From: CAYVQE01 sp964633205
GTDB taxonomy: Bacteria; Myxococcota; B64-G9
DNA length: 41,740 bases
Assembly: GCA_964633205.1 (NCBI GenBank)
Contig: CAZWFN010000044.1
Span: 1-41,740, forward strand
Reading direction: 5' to 3'
Shown piece after piece: positions 16,192 to 24,965 of this stretch; position 1 is the stretch's first letter, and each line of letters starts with the position of its first letter. The notes under the pieces were generated by a model. The model was not told where the DNA came from, did not search any database, and saw only the letters and a program-made list of their open reading frames with translations. Position numbers and translations under genes: made by a program.

Positions 16192-17649
16192 ATGAGCTCG
16201 ATAAGCAGATGCCTGGTCCACAGCCACCGACCGCAAGCGGTGGTGGACTTGGCCAAGGAAATGGTGGCGCGCGGAGCCGAGCTGTTGGCGGTGGGCGCAA
16301 CCGGTGCGCATTTGCGCGCGGTCGGCGTTCCGGTCAGCGAGTCGACTCCGGCGGTCGAGGCCACCTCGCTCAGCAGCGCACTGCAATTGCTCGATGCGCG
16401 CATCCACGGTGGGCTGCTCGGCGACTGGGAGTCCGCCGAGGAACGCGCCGGCCTGGAGCGCCAGGGGATCAAGCGCATCGATCTGGTGGCGGTCGAGCTC
16501 GAGCCGGGCGCCTTCGCCACCGGGCCGGCGGCGGTGCTGCGTTCGGCGGCGCGCAATCCGCAGCGCGTCATCACCCTGTGCGATCTGCAGGACGCGCCGT
16601 CCGTGCTCGAAGCCCTGGATGCCGGTGGACCGGACCTGGCGCTGCGGCGCGAGCTGGCGCGCAAGGCGTTGGGAGCGCTGGCCAGCCTGGACGCCTCGCT
16701 GGCGGTGGACCCGGCGGCCGGCGAGCGGGTGCCGGACAGCTGGGCGCTGAACCTGCAGCGCTCGCTGCGTTTGCCGATCGCCGCCGCGCCGGAGCCCACC
16801 GGTCTGTTCCGCACCGACCCCCAGGAGGCCGGGCTGGAGCTGGTCGCCGGCCCCCCGCCGGCGGCGGGCCGGGTGCTGGATGCCGACCAGGCCTGGTCGC
16901 TGGTGGCCGGGCTCGAGCAGCCGGCCGCGACGCTGGTGCACCACCGCGCGCTGTGCGGCTTCTCGCTGGGCCCGGACGGTCTGGCCGCCGCCTTCGAGCG
17001 GGCGCGGGCCACCGATCCCCGCGGCGCCTTTGGCGCGGTGGCCGCGGTCAACCGCCCGCTCGACGGCGCGGCGGCGCGCGGGGTCGGCGCCGGTTTCATC
17101 GCGGCGGTGGTGGCGCCCGATTTCTCGGCCGAGGCGCGGGCCGGCCTGGGCGCCGGCCGCACCCGGCTGTTGCGGGTGCGCCCGGGCGGCGAGCCGCAGC
17201 CGCGCTGTCACTCCACCGGCTTCGGCACGCTGCTCAGCTGGCGCGGCCGGGGCGCCGCCGGCGCGACCGGCTGGCGGGCCAGCACCAGCCGCAACCCCGA
17301 TGCAGCCGAATTGGCCGGCCTGGAGCTGGCCTGGCACCTGGCCGGGCGGCTGCCGCCGGTGGCGGTGGTCATCTGCGACGGCCGGCAGCTGTGGGCGGCC
17401 GGCAGTGGACAGACGAGCTGGCGCCAGGCGGCCCGGCTGGCCGTCAGCCGGCTGCCGGCCGGCGCACGCGGGCTGGTGGCCGCCAGCGGCCATCCGGTGC
17501 GTTTCGCCGATGACGTGGCCCTGCTGGCCGAGGCCGGCATCGCCGCCATCCGCTACCCGGCCGGTGCGCCGCGCCAGGCCGAGGTGGCCGCCCGGGCCGA
17601 TGAGCTGGGTCTGGCCGTTCAGGTGCCCAGCAGCGAGGAGGGCCTGTGA
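16192..17649 (+). CDS. PurH-like protein with degenerate active sites
   Basis: This 485-residue protein aligns by eye over its whole length with PurH (AICAR transformylase/IMP cyclohydrolase, about 529 residues). N-terminal matches include VARGAELLAVGATGAHL, ARIHGGLLG and PAAVLRSAARNPQRV. C-terminal matches include TDPRGAFGAVAAVNRPLD, SGQTSW and AEVAARADELGLAV. Key residues are missing. The cyclohydrolase RVKTLHP segment is replaced by ALQLLDA (near residues 63-69). The STGGTA loop is altered. The transformylase KHxNPCG motif reads HHRALCG (H250-H251), losing the lysine. RYGENxHQ, KSNA and the C-terminal RHF are absent. Probably a non-catalytic paralogue. ATG 16192 has no clear Shine-Dalgarno; a TTG 60 nt upstream is an alternative. 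Its stop overlaps the next start. Confidence 0.7.
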   Translation: MSSISRCLVHSHRPQAVVDLAKEMVARGAELLAVGATGAHLRAVGVPVSESTPAVEATSLSSALQLLDARIHGGLLGDWESAEERAGLERQGIKRIDLVAVELEPGAFATGPAAVLRSAARNPQRVITLCDLQDAPSVLEALDAGGPDLALRRELARKALGALASLDASLAVDPAAGERVPDSWALNLQRSLRLPIAAAPEPTGLFRTDPQEAGLELVAGPPPAAGRVLDADQAWSLVAGLEQPAATLVHHRALCGFSLGPDGLAAAFERARATDPRGAFGAVAAVNRPLDGAAARGVGAGFIAAVVAPDFSAEARAGLGAGRTRLLRVRPGGEPQPRCHSTGFGTLLSWRGRGAAGATGWRASTSRNPDAAELAGLELAWHLAGRLPPVAVVICDGRQLWAAGSGQTSWRQAARLAVSRLPAGARGLVAASGHPVRFADDVALLAEAGIAAIRYPAGAPRQAEVAARADELGLAVQVPSSEEGL

Positions 17650-20585
17650 AGATCACCTGCATCAAGTGCCAGGCACTGTACAGCATCGACGACGCCCTGC
17701 TGGCCGGTGGCCCGATCAAGGCCCAGTGTCCCGCCTGCGGTGACATCCAGGTGGTCAAACCGCCGACCGCGGCCGGTGGCCAGGCGGTGGTGACGCACAA
17801 CCCCACCAGGCCGCCGGCCGACCCCGAGCCCAAGCCCGGTAAGCCGGCCGAGGCCGACCTGGCCGACATGTCCGATTCGCTGCCGGCCGGTGGCCCACGA
17901 CCGCCGCCGCTGCCGCGCAAACCGCCGCAGCCGCAGCTCGACAGCGCCGTCGATCCCGACCTGGTGGGCGGCCCGCCGGCCATGGAAGTCGATGGCGACG
18001 ATCCCTTCGCCGCGCTCGATCCCGGCGGCGGCGGGGCCGCGCCACCGCCGGTAGGCGGCGACGCAGCGGCCGAGCCGGCCGACCCCTTCGCCGACCTGGA
18101 TCAGCTCGGCGCGCCCGGACAGCCGCCGACCGGCAGCCCGCAGCCGCCGGCCGCCGCACCGCAGCCGCCGCCGGCCGCACCGGCCGCCGAGCAGCCGCCG
18201 GCCGGCCACGATCCGTTCGATCAGCTGGAGCTGACCGGCAACGACGCGTCGGGCGGCCAGCTCCAGCAGGACCCCTTCGCCGGGCTGGAGACCGGCGGCG
18301 GCGCCCAGCGGCCGCCGGCCGACTCGGCGCTCACTCCGGGCACCGACGCCGCGCGCTGCGACCGCTGCGGCGGCCTGATCGCCGGCGCCAAGCCGGCCGA
18401 CGGTCTGTGCGAGCGCTGCCGCGGCCTGGTGGCCCAACCGGCCGAGGAGGGTGGGGGCCCGCAGCAGGAGCGCGAGTGGCGGGTGCGCAAGCCGGACGGG
18501 GTCATCCTCGGCCCGCTGACCTTGGCCGAGATCAAGCAGAAGTACCAGGCCGGCGAGGTCGATGCCCGAGACCAGGTGGCCCGCGGCGAGAACGACTTCC
18601 GGCTGATCTCGTCCTTCCCGGAGTTCGCCGTGTTCTTCCGCCGGCCGGGCGAGAGCCTGCAGCCCATGTTCCGCACCGCGCCGCCCTCCCACGCCCTGCG
18701 TAATGCCCTGATCGGGCTGGTGCTGCTGCTGGCGGCCGCCGGGGGGGCGATCTACTTCTTTTGGCCCGAGATCGACGCCTGGCTGGCGCCCGAGCAGAGC
18801 AGCGCCAGCGTGGTCGAGGACGCCCTGGCGCGCTTCTCGGCCGAGATCCCCAAGCCCACCGGCAGCAGCGCCGAGGCGGTCGAGCGGGGCCGCAAGCTGA
18901 TGCTGCAGGACGAGCGGCTGGCCTACCTGGAAGCCGATCGGCTGTTCAAGACGGCGCTGATCCTCGACCCGACCAACATGGACGCCTATGCCGGCTGGGT
19001 GCAGAACCGGGCCCTGCTCGATCTGGGCGCCGGCGAGGTGCGCCAGCGCAAGGTCGCCCTGGACCTGATCGAGCACGCCCTGGAGCGGGCGCCGGACAAA
19101 CCCTGGCTGCTGCGGGCCAAGGCCTATTTGCTCTACAGCCTGGGCCGGCTGGAAGAGGCCCGGCAGCTGGCCAACAAGGTGCTCAGCTTCGAGGAGGATG
19201 ACCCGGAGGCGCTGCTGGTCATGGGCGCCACCTACCTCGAGGCCAGCACGTCGCTGGCGGTCGACCTGTTCCGACGCGCGCTGGAGGGCAACAAATCGCT
19301 CAACCTGGCCTACCGCATGCTGGGCGAGGCCAAGATCAGGTTGGGCAGGTTTCGCGAGGCGACGCAGTTCTTCAAGACCCGGCTGGAGCAGGACCCCGGC
19401 CAGTACGCCTCGCTGGATGCACTGGCGCGGGTCTACCGCGCGGTGGGCAGGTTCAAGGCCGCCCGGCGCGTCTACGAGCGCATCCTGGGCGGCGAGCCCA
19501 ACCGGGTCGAGGCGGCGGTGGCCCTGGCCCGGATCGACGTGCAGATCTTGAACCGACCGCGCGAGGCGCTGGAGCTGCTCGACGGCCTGCTGCAGTCCGG
19601 CAGCGAGGGGCTGGGCGAGGCGGCGCGCGCCCGGCTGCTGACCGAGAAATCGGTGGTCATGCGACTGTTGAACCGGCTGGCCAAGGCCGAGGAGGCCGTG
19701 GAGCAGGCCCTGGGGCTCGACCCCACGCTGGTGCCGGCGCTCTACTCGCGCGCCTGGTTGGCGCTGCGCTCGGGCGAGGTGGCCAAGGCCATCGTGCGCT
19801 TTCGCGAGCTGCGCAGCCACATCCCCGAGGTGGCCCGGGTCAAGCTGCTGATCGCCGAGGCCGAGGCCCAGGTGCCCAATTTCGAGTCCGCCCAGCAGCA
19901 CTTCCGGACGGCCATCGAAGCCGACCCCAGCGACCTGAACGCCTTTTTGATGCTGGCCGCGCTGCAGCTCAACCTGGACGACCCCAACCAGGCCTACACC
20001 TGGTTGCGCAAGGCGACCGCGGTCCATCCCTTCCACGACCGCTACCACCGGCGCCTGACGCCTTACTACGACGGGGCCGATCTGCTGGCGACCACGGTCG
20101 AGCGGGTCGAGCAGGCCGCCGCCAAGTACGGCGACGACCCGCTGGCCCAGGCCCTGGCGGGCGCCGTGCTGTGGCGCGCGGGCAAACCGCAGCAGGCCCA
20201 GGGCCGCCTGCTGCGGTCTTTGGACCTGGACGACGGATCCTTCGCCGCCAATCTGTACCTGGGCGTATTGTTGCTGGACGAGGGCCAGCCGCATCAGGCG
20301 CTGGGCTACCTGCGCCAGGCCCACCGCACAAACTCGTTGCACGAGGTGGGCGCGGTGCTGCTGGCCCGGGCCCAGCTAGAGACCCGCAAGACCAAGCCGG
20401 CCGAGAAGCTGCTGACCGGCGTGCTCAAGGAGAGTCCCGGCTACCTGCCGGCCCGGCTGTGTCTGGCCGAGGTGCTGCTGGCCCGCAAGAAGCGCAAACA
20501 GGCCATCCGGTCGCTGCTCAAGGTCTACGAGGGCGACGAGCAGCATCTCCGCGCCAAGGAGCTGCTGTTCCAGCTCGGCTACTGA
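17646..20585 (+). CDS. Zinc-ribbon/GYF/transmembrane/TPR protein
   Basis: A 979-residue modular protein. An N-terminal zinc ribbon (C5-x2-C8, C28-x2-C31, MJ0042-like) is followed by a long Pro/Ala/Gly-rich disordered linker. The linker carries four DPFxxLD/E repeats at residues 119, 146, 189 and 209. A second zinc ribbon follows (C238-x2-C241, C255-x2-C258), then a GYF-like domain (about 277-332, with GPLTLAEIKQKYQAGEV), one transmembrane helix (about 355-374) and a long tetratricopeptide solenoid (about 400-979). The cytoplasmic part would be N-terminal and the TPR part periplasmic. The module order recalls, from memory, M. xanthus GltJ in its N-terminal half. It starts with GTG at 17646, overlapping the PurH-like stop (GTGA). 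Partner unknown; probably a protein-interaction scaffold. Confidence 0.75.
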   Translation: MKITCIKCQALYSIDDALLAGGPIKAQCPACGDIQVVKPPTAAGGQAVVTHNPTRPPADPEPKPGKPAEADLADMSDSLPAGGPRPPPLPRKPPQPQLDSAVDPDLVGGPPAMEVDGDDPFAALDPGGGGAAPPPVGGDAAAEPADPFADLDQLGAPGQPPTGSPQPPAAAPQPPPAAPAAEQPPAGHDPFDQLELTGNDASGGQLQQDPFAGLETGGGAQRPPADSALTPGTDAARCDRCGGLIAGAKPADGLCERCRGLVAQPAEEGGGPQQEREWRVRKPDGVILGPLTLAEIKQKYQAGEVDARDQVARGENDFRLISSFPEFAVFFRRPGESLQPMFRTAPPSHALRNALIGLVLLLAAAGGAIYFFWPEIDAWLAPEQSSASVVEDALARFSAEIPKPTGSSAEAVERGRKLMLQDERLAYLEADRLFKTALILDPTNMDAYAGWVQNRALLDLGAGEVRQRKVALDLIEHALERAPDKPWLLRAKAYLLYSLGRLEEARQLANKVLSFEEDDPEALLVMGATYLEASTSLAVDLFRRALEGNKSLNLAYRMLGEAKIRLGRFREATQFFKTRLEQDPGQYASLDALARVYRAVGRFKAARRVYERILGGEPNRVEAAVALARIDVQILNRPREALELLDGLLQSGSEGLGEAARARLLTEKSVVMRLLNRLAKAEEAVEQALGLDPTLVPALYSRAWLALRSGEVAKAIVRFRELRSHIPEVARVKLLIAEAEAQVPNFESAQQHFRTAIEADPSDLNAFLMLAALQLNLDDPNQAYTWLRKATAVHPFHDRYHRRLTPYYDGADLLATTVERVEQAAAKYGDDPLAQALAGAVLWRAGKPQQAQGRLLRSLDLDDGSFAANLYLGVLLLDEGQPHQALGYLRQAHRTNSLHEVGAVLLARAQLETRKTKPAEKLLTGVLKESPGYLPARLCLAEVLLARKKRKQAIRSLLKVYEGDEQHLRAKELLFQLGY

Positions 20586-20587
20586 GC

Positions 20588-20614
20588 GACCCGCAAGCGG
20601 TCCTTTGGTTTTTG
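20588..20614 (+). terminator. Possible intrinsic terminator after the TPR gene
   Basis: GACCCGCAAGCGGTC can form a short stem with one bulged C and a CAAG loop, followed by CTTTGGTTTTTG. It lies 3 nt after the stop and just ahead of the purD promoter. The stem is short, so efficiency is doubtful. Confidence 0.35.
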
Positions 20615-20615
20615 A

Positions 20616-20645
20616 TTCACCCCGCCGCCCCGGGTCTGTTATACA
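20616..20645 (+). promoter_or_regulatory. Possible purD promoter
   Basis: TTCACC (20616-20621, 4 of 6) with an 18-nt spacer and TATACA (20640-20645, 4 of 6) lies about 45 nt before the purD ATG. The expected start site is near 20652. Confidence 0.4.
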
Positions 20646-20688
20646 TCGGCTGCGAACCCCGGATCCGCGAGCGAGAGGAGGCAGCCGC

Positions 20689-21969
<1,281 letters not shown>

Positions 21970-21998
21970 ACTGGACGAATGCCGAACCGCTGAGCTGA

Positions 21999-22014
21999 AG
22001 TTCCCGCGGGAACT
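21999..22014. promoter_or_regulatory. Perfect 16-bp palindrome in the purD-purE spacer
   Basis: AGTTCCCGCGGGAACT is a perfect palindrome 30 nt after purD and 68 nt before purE. Perfect symmetry with no loop favours a dimeric protein-binding site over an RNA hairpin. It does not resemble the E. coli PurR box (ACGCAAACGTTTGCGT). Confidence 0.45.
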
Positions 22015-22030
22015 CGCAACGCATCGATTT

Positions 22031-22060
22031 GATTGGCCCCCGTCATTGGGGCGGGGAATC
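22031..22060 (+). other. Stem-loop in the purE leader
   Basis: GATT-G-GCCCC, a 7-nt loop (CGTCATT), then GGGGC-GGGG-AATC can fold into an interrupted hairpin directly before the purE Shine-Dalgarno AGGAGG (22070-22075). It could influence translation or read-through; no known riboswitch class is recognised. Confidence 0.3.
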
Positions 22061-22082
22061 ATAGGGATGAGGAGGACCGACC

Positions 22083-22601
22083 ATGGCCGACAAGCGGGTG
22101 CTGATCCTGATGGGCTCCGACTCCGACCTGCCGTCCATGCGCCGGGTGGTCGAGGCGCTGGATCTGATGCAGATCGGCTACGACATGCACGTGGCCTCGG
22201 CCCACCGCTCGCCGCAGCGGGTGGCCGAGATGACCCGGGCGGCACGCGGGCAGGGCTACGGCGTGATCGTGGCCGGGGCCGGCATGGCCGCTCATCTGGC
22301 CGGGGTGATCGCCGCCCACACCACGCTGCCGGTGATCGGCGTGCCGCTGGTCTCGGGTAGCCTGGCCGGGGCGGACGCCCTGTTCTCCACCATCCAGATG
22401 CCGCCGGGCATCCCGGTGGCCACGGTGGGCATCGGCCCGGCCGGCTGCTTCAACGCCGGCCTGCTGGCGGCCTCCATCCTGGCCAGCGCCGACGCCGAGC
22501 TGGCCCAGCGGCTGATCGACTACCGCAGCGAGCTGTCGGCCAAGGTGGAGCAGAAGGACGCCGAGCTGCAAAAACAGCTGAAGGACGATTCATCCGGTTG
22601 A
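22083..22601 (+). CDS. purE: 5-(carboxyamino)imidazole ribonucleotide mutase (PurE, class I)
   Basis: PurE converts N5-CAIR to CAIR in de novo purine synthesis, working with PurK, which is not in this window. The 172-residue protein has the CAIR/phosphate-binding loop MGSDSDLPSM, the catalytic histidine H41 in SAHRSP, and the GAGMAAHLAG loop. The C-terminus has a short charged extension (KVEQKDAELQKQLKDD). ATG at 22083 follows AGGAGG with 7-nt spacing. lptF begins 9 nt after its stop, so the two may be co-transcribed. Confidence 0.97.
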   Translation: MADKRVLILMGSDSDLPSMRRVVEALDLMQIGYDMHVASAHRSPQRVAEMTRAARGQGYGVIVAGAGMAAHLAGVIAAHTTLPVIGVPLVSGSLAGADALFSTIQMPPGIPVATVGIGPAGCFNAGLLAASILASADAELAQRLIDYRSELSAKVEQKDAELQKQLKDDSSG

Positions 22602-22609
22602 GCGGTGCC

Positions 22610-23865
22610 ATGACCCTGGACCGCTACCTGCTGCGCCAGATCGCCGGGCCGGCGCTGATCGCGCTNNNNNNNNNNNNNNNNNNNNNNNNNNNNNNNNNNN
22701 NNNNNNNNNNNNNNNNNNNNNNNNNNNNNNNNNNNNNNNNNNNNNNNNNNNNNNNNNNNNNNNNNTGACCCTGGACCGCTACCTGCTGCGCCAGATCGCC
22801 GGGCCGGCGCTGATCGCGCTGCTGGCCCTGCTGGTCCTGTTCGCCATGGTGCAGCTGGTCAAGGTGGGCGAGGTCAGCTTCGCCGCCGGGCTGACCGGCG
22901 CCGACCTGCTGCTGCTGGTCGGCGGCTCGCTGCCCGGCTTCGCCGTGCTGGCCGTGCCGCTGGCGGTGCTGACCGGCATCCTGCTGGCCTTCGGCCGGCT
23001 GGCCGCCGACGGTGAGCTGATGGCCTTGGCCGCGGCCGGCCTGCCCGCCCACCGGTTGCTGCCGGTGCCGCTGGGGTTGGGCCTGCTGGCCGCCGGGCTG
23101 GCCTTCGTGCTGGGCGCCTGGGTGGCGCCGGCGGCGGCCGAGACCCTGCACGCCGCGTCGGTGCGGCTGGCCAAGCGCCAGGTGGTGGCCGCGCTCGAGC
23201 CCGGCCGCTTCTTCGAGGAGATCCCGCGGGTGTTGTTCTACCCGCAGCGCGCCGGTGAGGGGCCCAACCGCTTCGAGGGTTTTCTGCTGTACGACCACCG
23301 GCCGGGCCGCACCCGCCACGCCCTGCTGGCCCGCCGCGCGGTGATCGCACCGCGGGCCGGCAGCGACCGGCTGGAGCTGCGGCTGACCGACGGCGAGGTG
23401 CACGCCCGCGACAAGCGCCGCGACCGTTACGGGGTGGTGCGCTTCGAGCGGGCCACCATCGGCGTCGACATCGAGCGGCTGATCCGCGACCGAACCCGTT
23501 TCCTGCGCGCGGTCGAGCGGCTGGGGCTGGGCGCGCTGCGGGCGGCCGCCACCGCGCCCGACCGCGAGCCGCGCGAGCGCTTGCGGCTACGCGCGGCTTT
23601 CCACCGCCGCTTCGCCTTCCCGGGCGCCTGTGTGGTCTTCGCCCTGCTGGGCACCGCCCTGGGCGCCTCGGGCCGGCTGCGCGGCCGGCGCCGCACCCTG
23701 CTGGCCGCGGCCGTGGTGGTGGTGGCCTACTACCTGCTGGTGCGCGTCGGCGACGCCCTGGTCGACGGCGGTCAGCTGGCGCCGGCGCTGGCCGCCTGGA
23801 TGCCCAACACCCTGATCGGCTTGCCGGTGGTCGGCTGGCTGGTGCGCCGGAGCCGGGTGCCGTGA
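22610..23865 (+). CDS. lptF: LPS export permease LptF, interrupted by an artificial gap
   Basis: LptF pairs with LptG to form the inner-membrane permease of the Lpt LPS transporter. The gene starts at ATG 22610 (MTLDRYLLRQIAGP), but 18 codons later runs into 100 Ns. After the Ns the same 55 bp repeat and the gene continues. Deleting 22666-22820 restores one frame of 366 residues plus stop, a normal LptF length, so I read the gene as intact. Features seen are N-terminal helices, the family loop GRLAADGELMALAAAG, a periplasmic domain (about 130-260), then a C-terminal helix set with RFAFPGACVVFALLGTALG. Its stop overlaps lptG (GTGA). Confidence 0.92.
22611..22820. other. Scaffold gap of 100 Ns flanked by identical 55-mers
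   Basis: Positions 22666-22765 are exactly 100 Ns. The 55 bp before (22611-22665) and the 55 bp after (22766-22820) are identical. This is expected when two de Bruijn contigs that overlap by k=55 are scaffolded with a fixed-size gap instead of being merged. It is an assembly artefact rather than a biological repeat. Confidence 0.95.
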
Positions 23866-24965
23866 CCGTCGACCGCCTGATCGCCGGGGTGCAGGCCCGG
23901 GCGGTGCTGACCGCGCTGGCCCTGCTGGTGACCCTCTACCTGGTCATCGATCTGCTCGACTCGGCCCGCCACCTGTTCAGCGGCGACACCGCAGCGCTCG
24001 AGGTGCTGGGGCTCTACCTCTACAAGCTGCCGGCCAGCCTGCATCTGATGCTGCCGGTGGCGCTGGTGGTGGGCACCAGCGCCGCCTTCGCCCTGCTGGG
24101 CCGCTCGCGCCAGCTGCGCGCGCTGGCCGCCGCCGGGCTGAGCCCGCTGCGGCTGCTGCTGCCGGTGGGCGCGGTGGCGGCCGCGGTGGTGGCGGCCATG
24201 ATGCTGCTGGCCGAGTTCGGCGTACCGCCGGCCACCGACCGTTACGAGAAGTGGATGATGGAGCACTTCGGCCGCATCGACTCGAGCTGGCGCTTCTTCC
24301 GTTCCCACATGTGGGTCCAGGGCGATGCCGGCCGGCTGATCCGCATCGGCCGCAAGGACGACGACGGCCGGAGGCTGCAGTACCTGATCGTGCTGGAGGT
24401 CGACGAGCGCTTCCACCTGCGCCGCCGGCTGGACATCAAGAAGCTCAGCTGGCGCGACGGCGCCTGGCAGGCCGAGCGCGTGCAGCAGCGCGACTTCGCC
24501 GACGGCCGCCTGGTCGACTACCGCTACCTCGCGCGCACCACCCTGGACTGGACCGAGCGGCCGGACCGCTTCCGCGACCTGTCCGGCCGGCCGCGGCAGA
24601 AGCGCCTCGGCGAGCTGTCGGCCACCATCGCGCTGCTGGAGCGCCGCGGGCTGGAGGCCGGCGAGTACCGGCTGGAGCGCCACAACCGCTGGGCCTACCC
24701 CTTGCTGGGCCTGCTGCTGCTGGTGTTCGCCTTTCCCCGGCTGGCCGACCCGGCCCGCCGGCGCAGCCTGGCCGGTGAGCTGCTGCAGGCGGTGGGGCTG
24801 GTCTTCGCCGCCTACCTGATGGTGGCCCTGGCCGCCACCGCGGTCTCGGGCGGGCTGCTGGCGCCCTGGGCCGGCGCCTGGCTGCCGCCGCTGGCCATCC
24901 TGACCGCGGCCGGCTGCAGCTGGGGGCTGCACTGGCGGCGCGGCCGGAGCGGGGGACGGGCATGA
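23862..24965 (+). CDS. lptG: LPS export permease LptG
   Basis: This 367-residue partner of LptF has six expected transmembrane helices around a periplasmic beta-jellyroll domain. It shows an N-terminal helix (LTALALLVTLYLVIDLLD), the paired helices with SRQLRALAAAGLSPLRL, a periplasmic region (about 125-255), and C-terminal helices with HNRWAYPLLGLLLLVFAFP. Start is GTG at 23862, overlapping the lptF stop (GTGA); the stop overlaps the ligase start (ATGA). lptA, lptB and lptC are not in the window. Confidence 0.93.
   Translation: MTVDRLIAGVQARAVLTALALLVTLYLVIDLLDSARHLFSGDTAALEVLGLYLYKLPASLHLMLPVALVVGTSAAFALLGRSRQLRALAAAGLSPLRLLLPVGAVAAAVVAAMMLLAEFGVPPATDRYEKWMMEHFGRIDSSWRFFRSHMWVQGDAGRLIRIGRKDDDGRRLQYLIVLEVDERFHLRRRLDIKKLSWRDGAWQAERVQQRDFADGRLVDYRYLARTTLDWTERPDRFRDLSGRPRQKRLGELSATIALLERRGLEAGEYRLERHNRWAYPLLGLLLLVFAFPRLADPARRRSLAGELLQAVGLVFAAYLMVALAATAVSGGLLAPWAGAWLPPLAILTAAGCSWGLHWRRGRSGGRA

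Noticed and set aside
22611..22820. A genuine 55-bp direct repeat flanking an insertion
   Set aside because: The exact 100-N spacer and restoration of the lptF frame on collapse indicate a scaffold artefact.
22846..23865. Truncated lptF beginning at ATG 22846
   Set aside because: The first transmembrane segment (MTLDRYLLRQIAG...) is present before and after the gap; 22846 is codon 28 of the intact gene.
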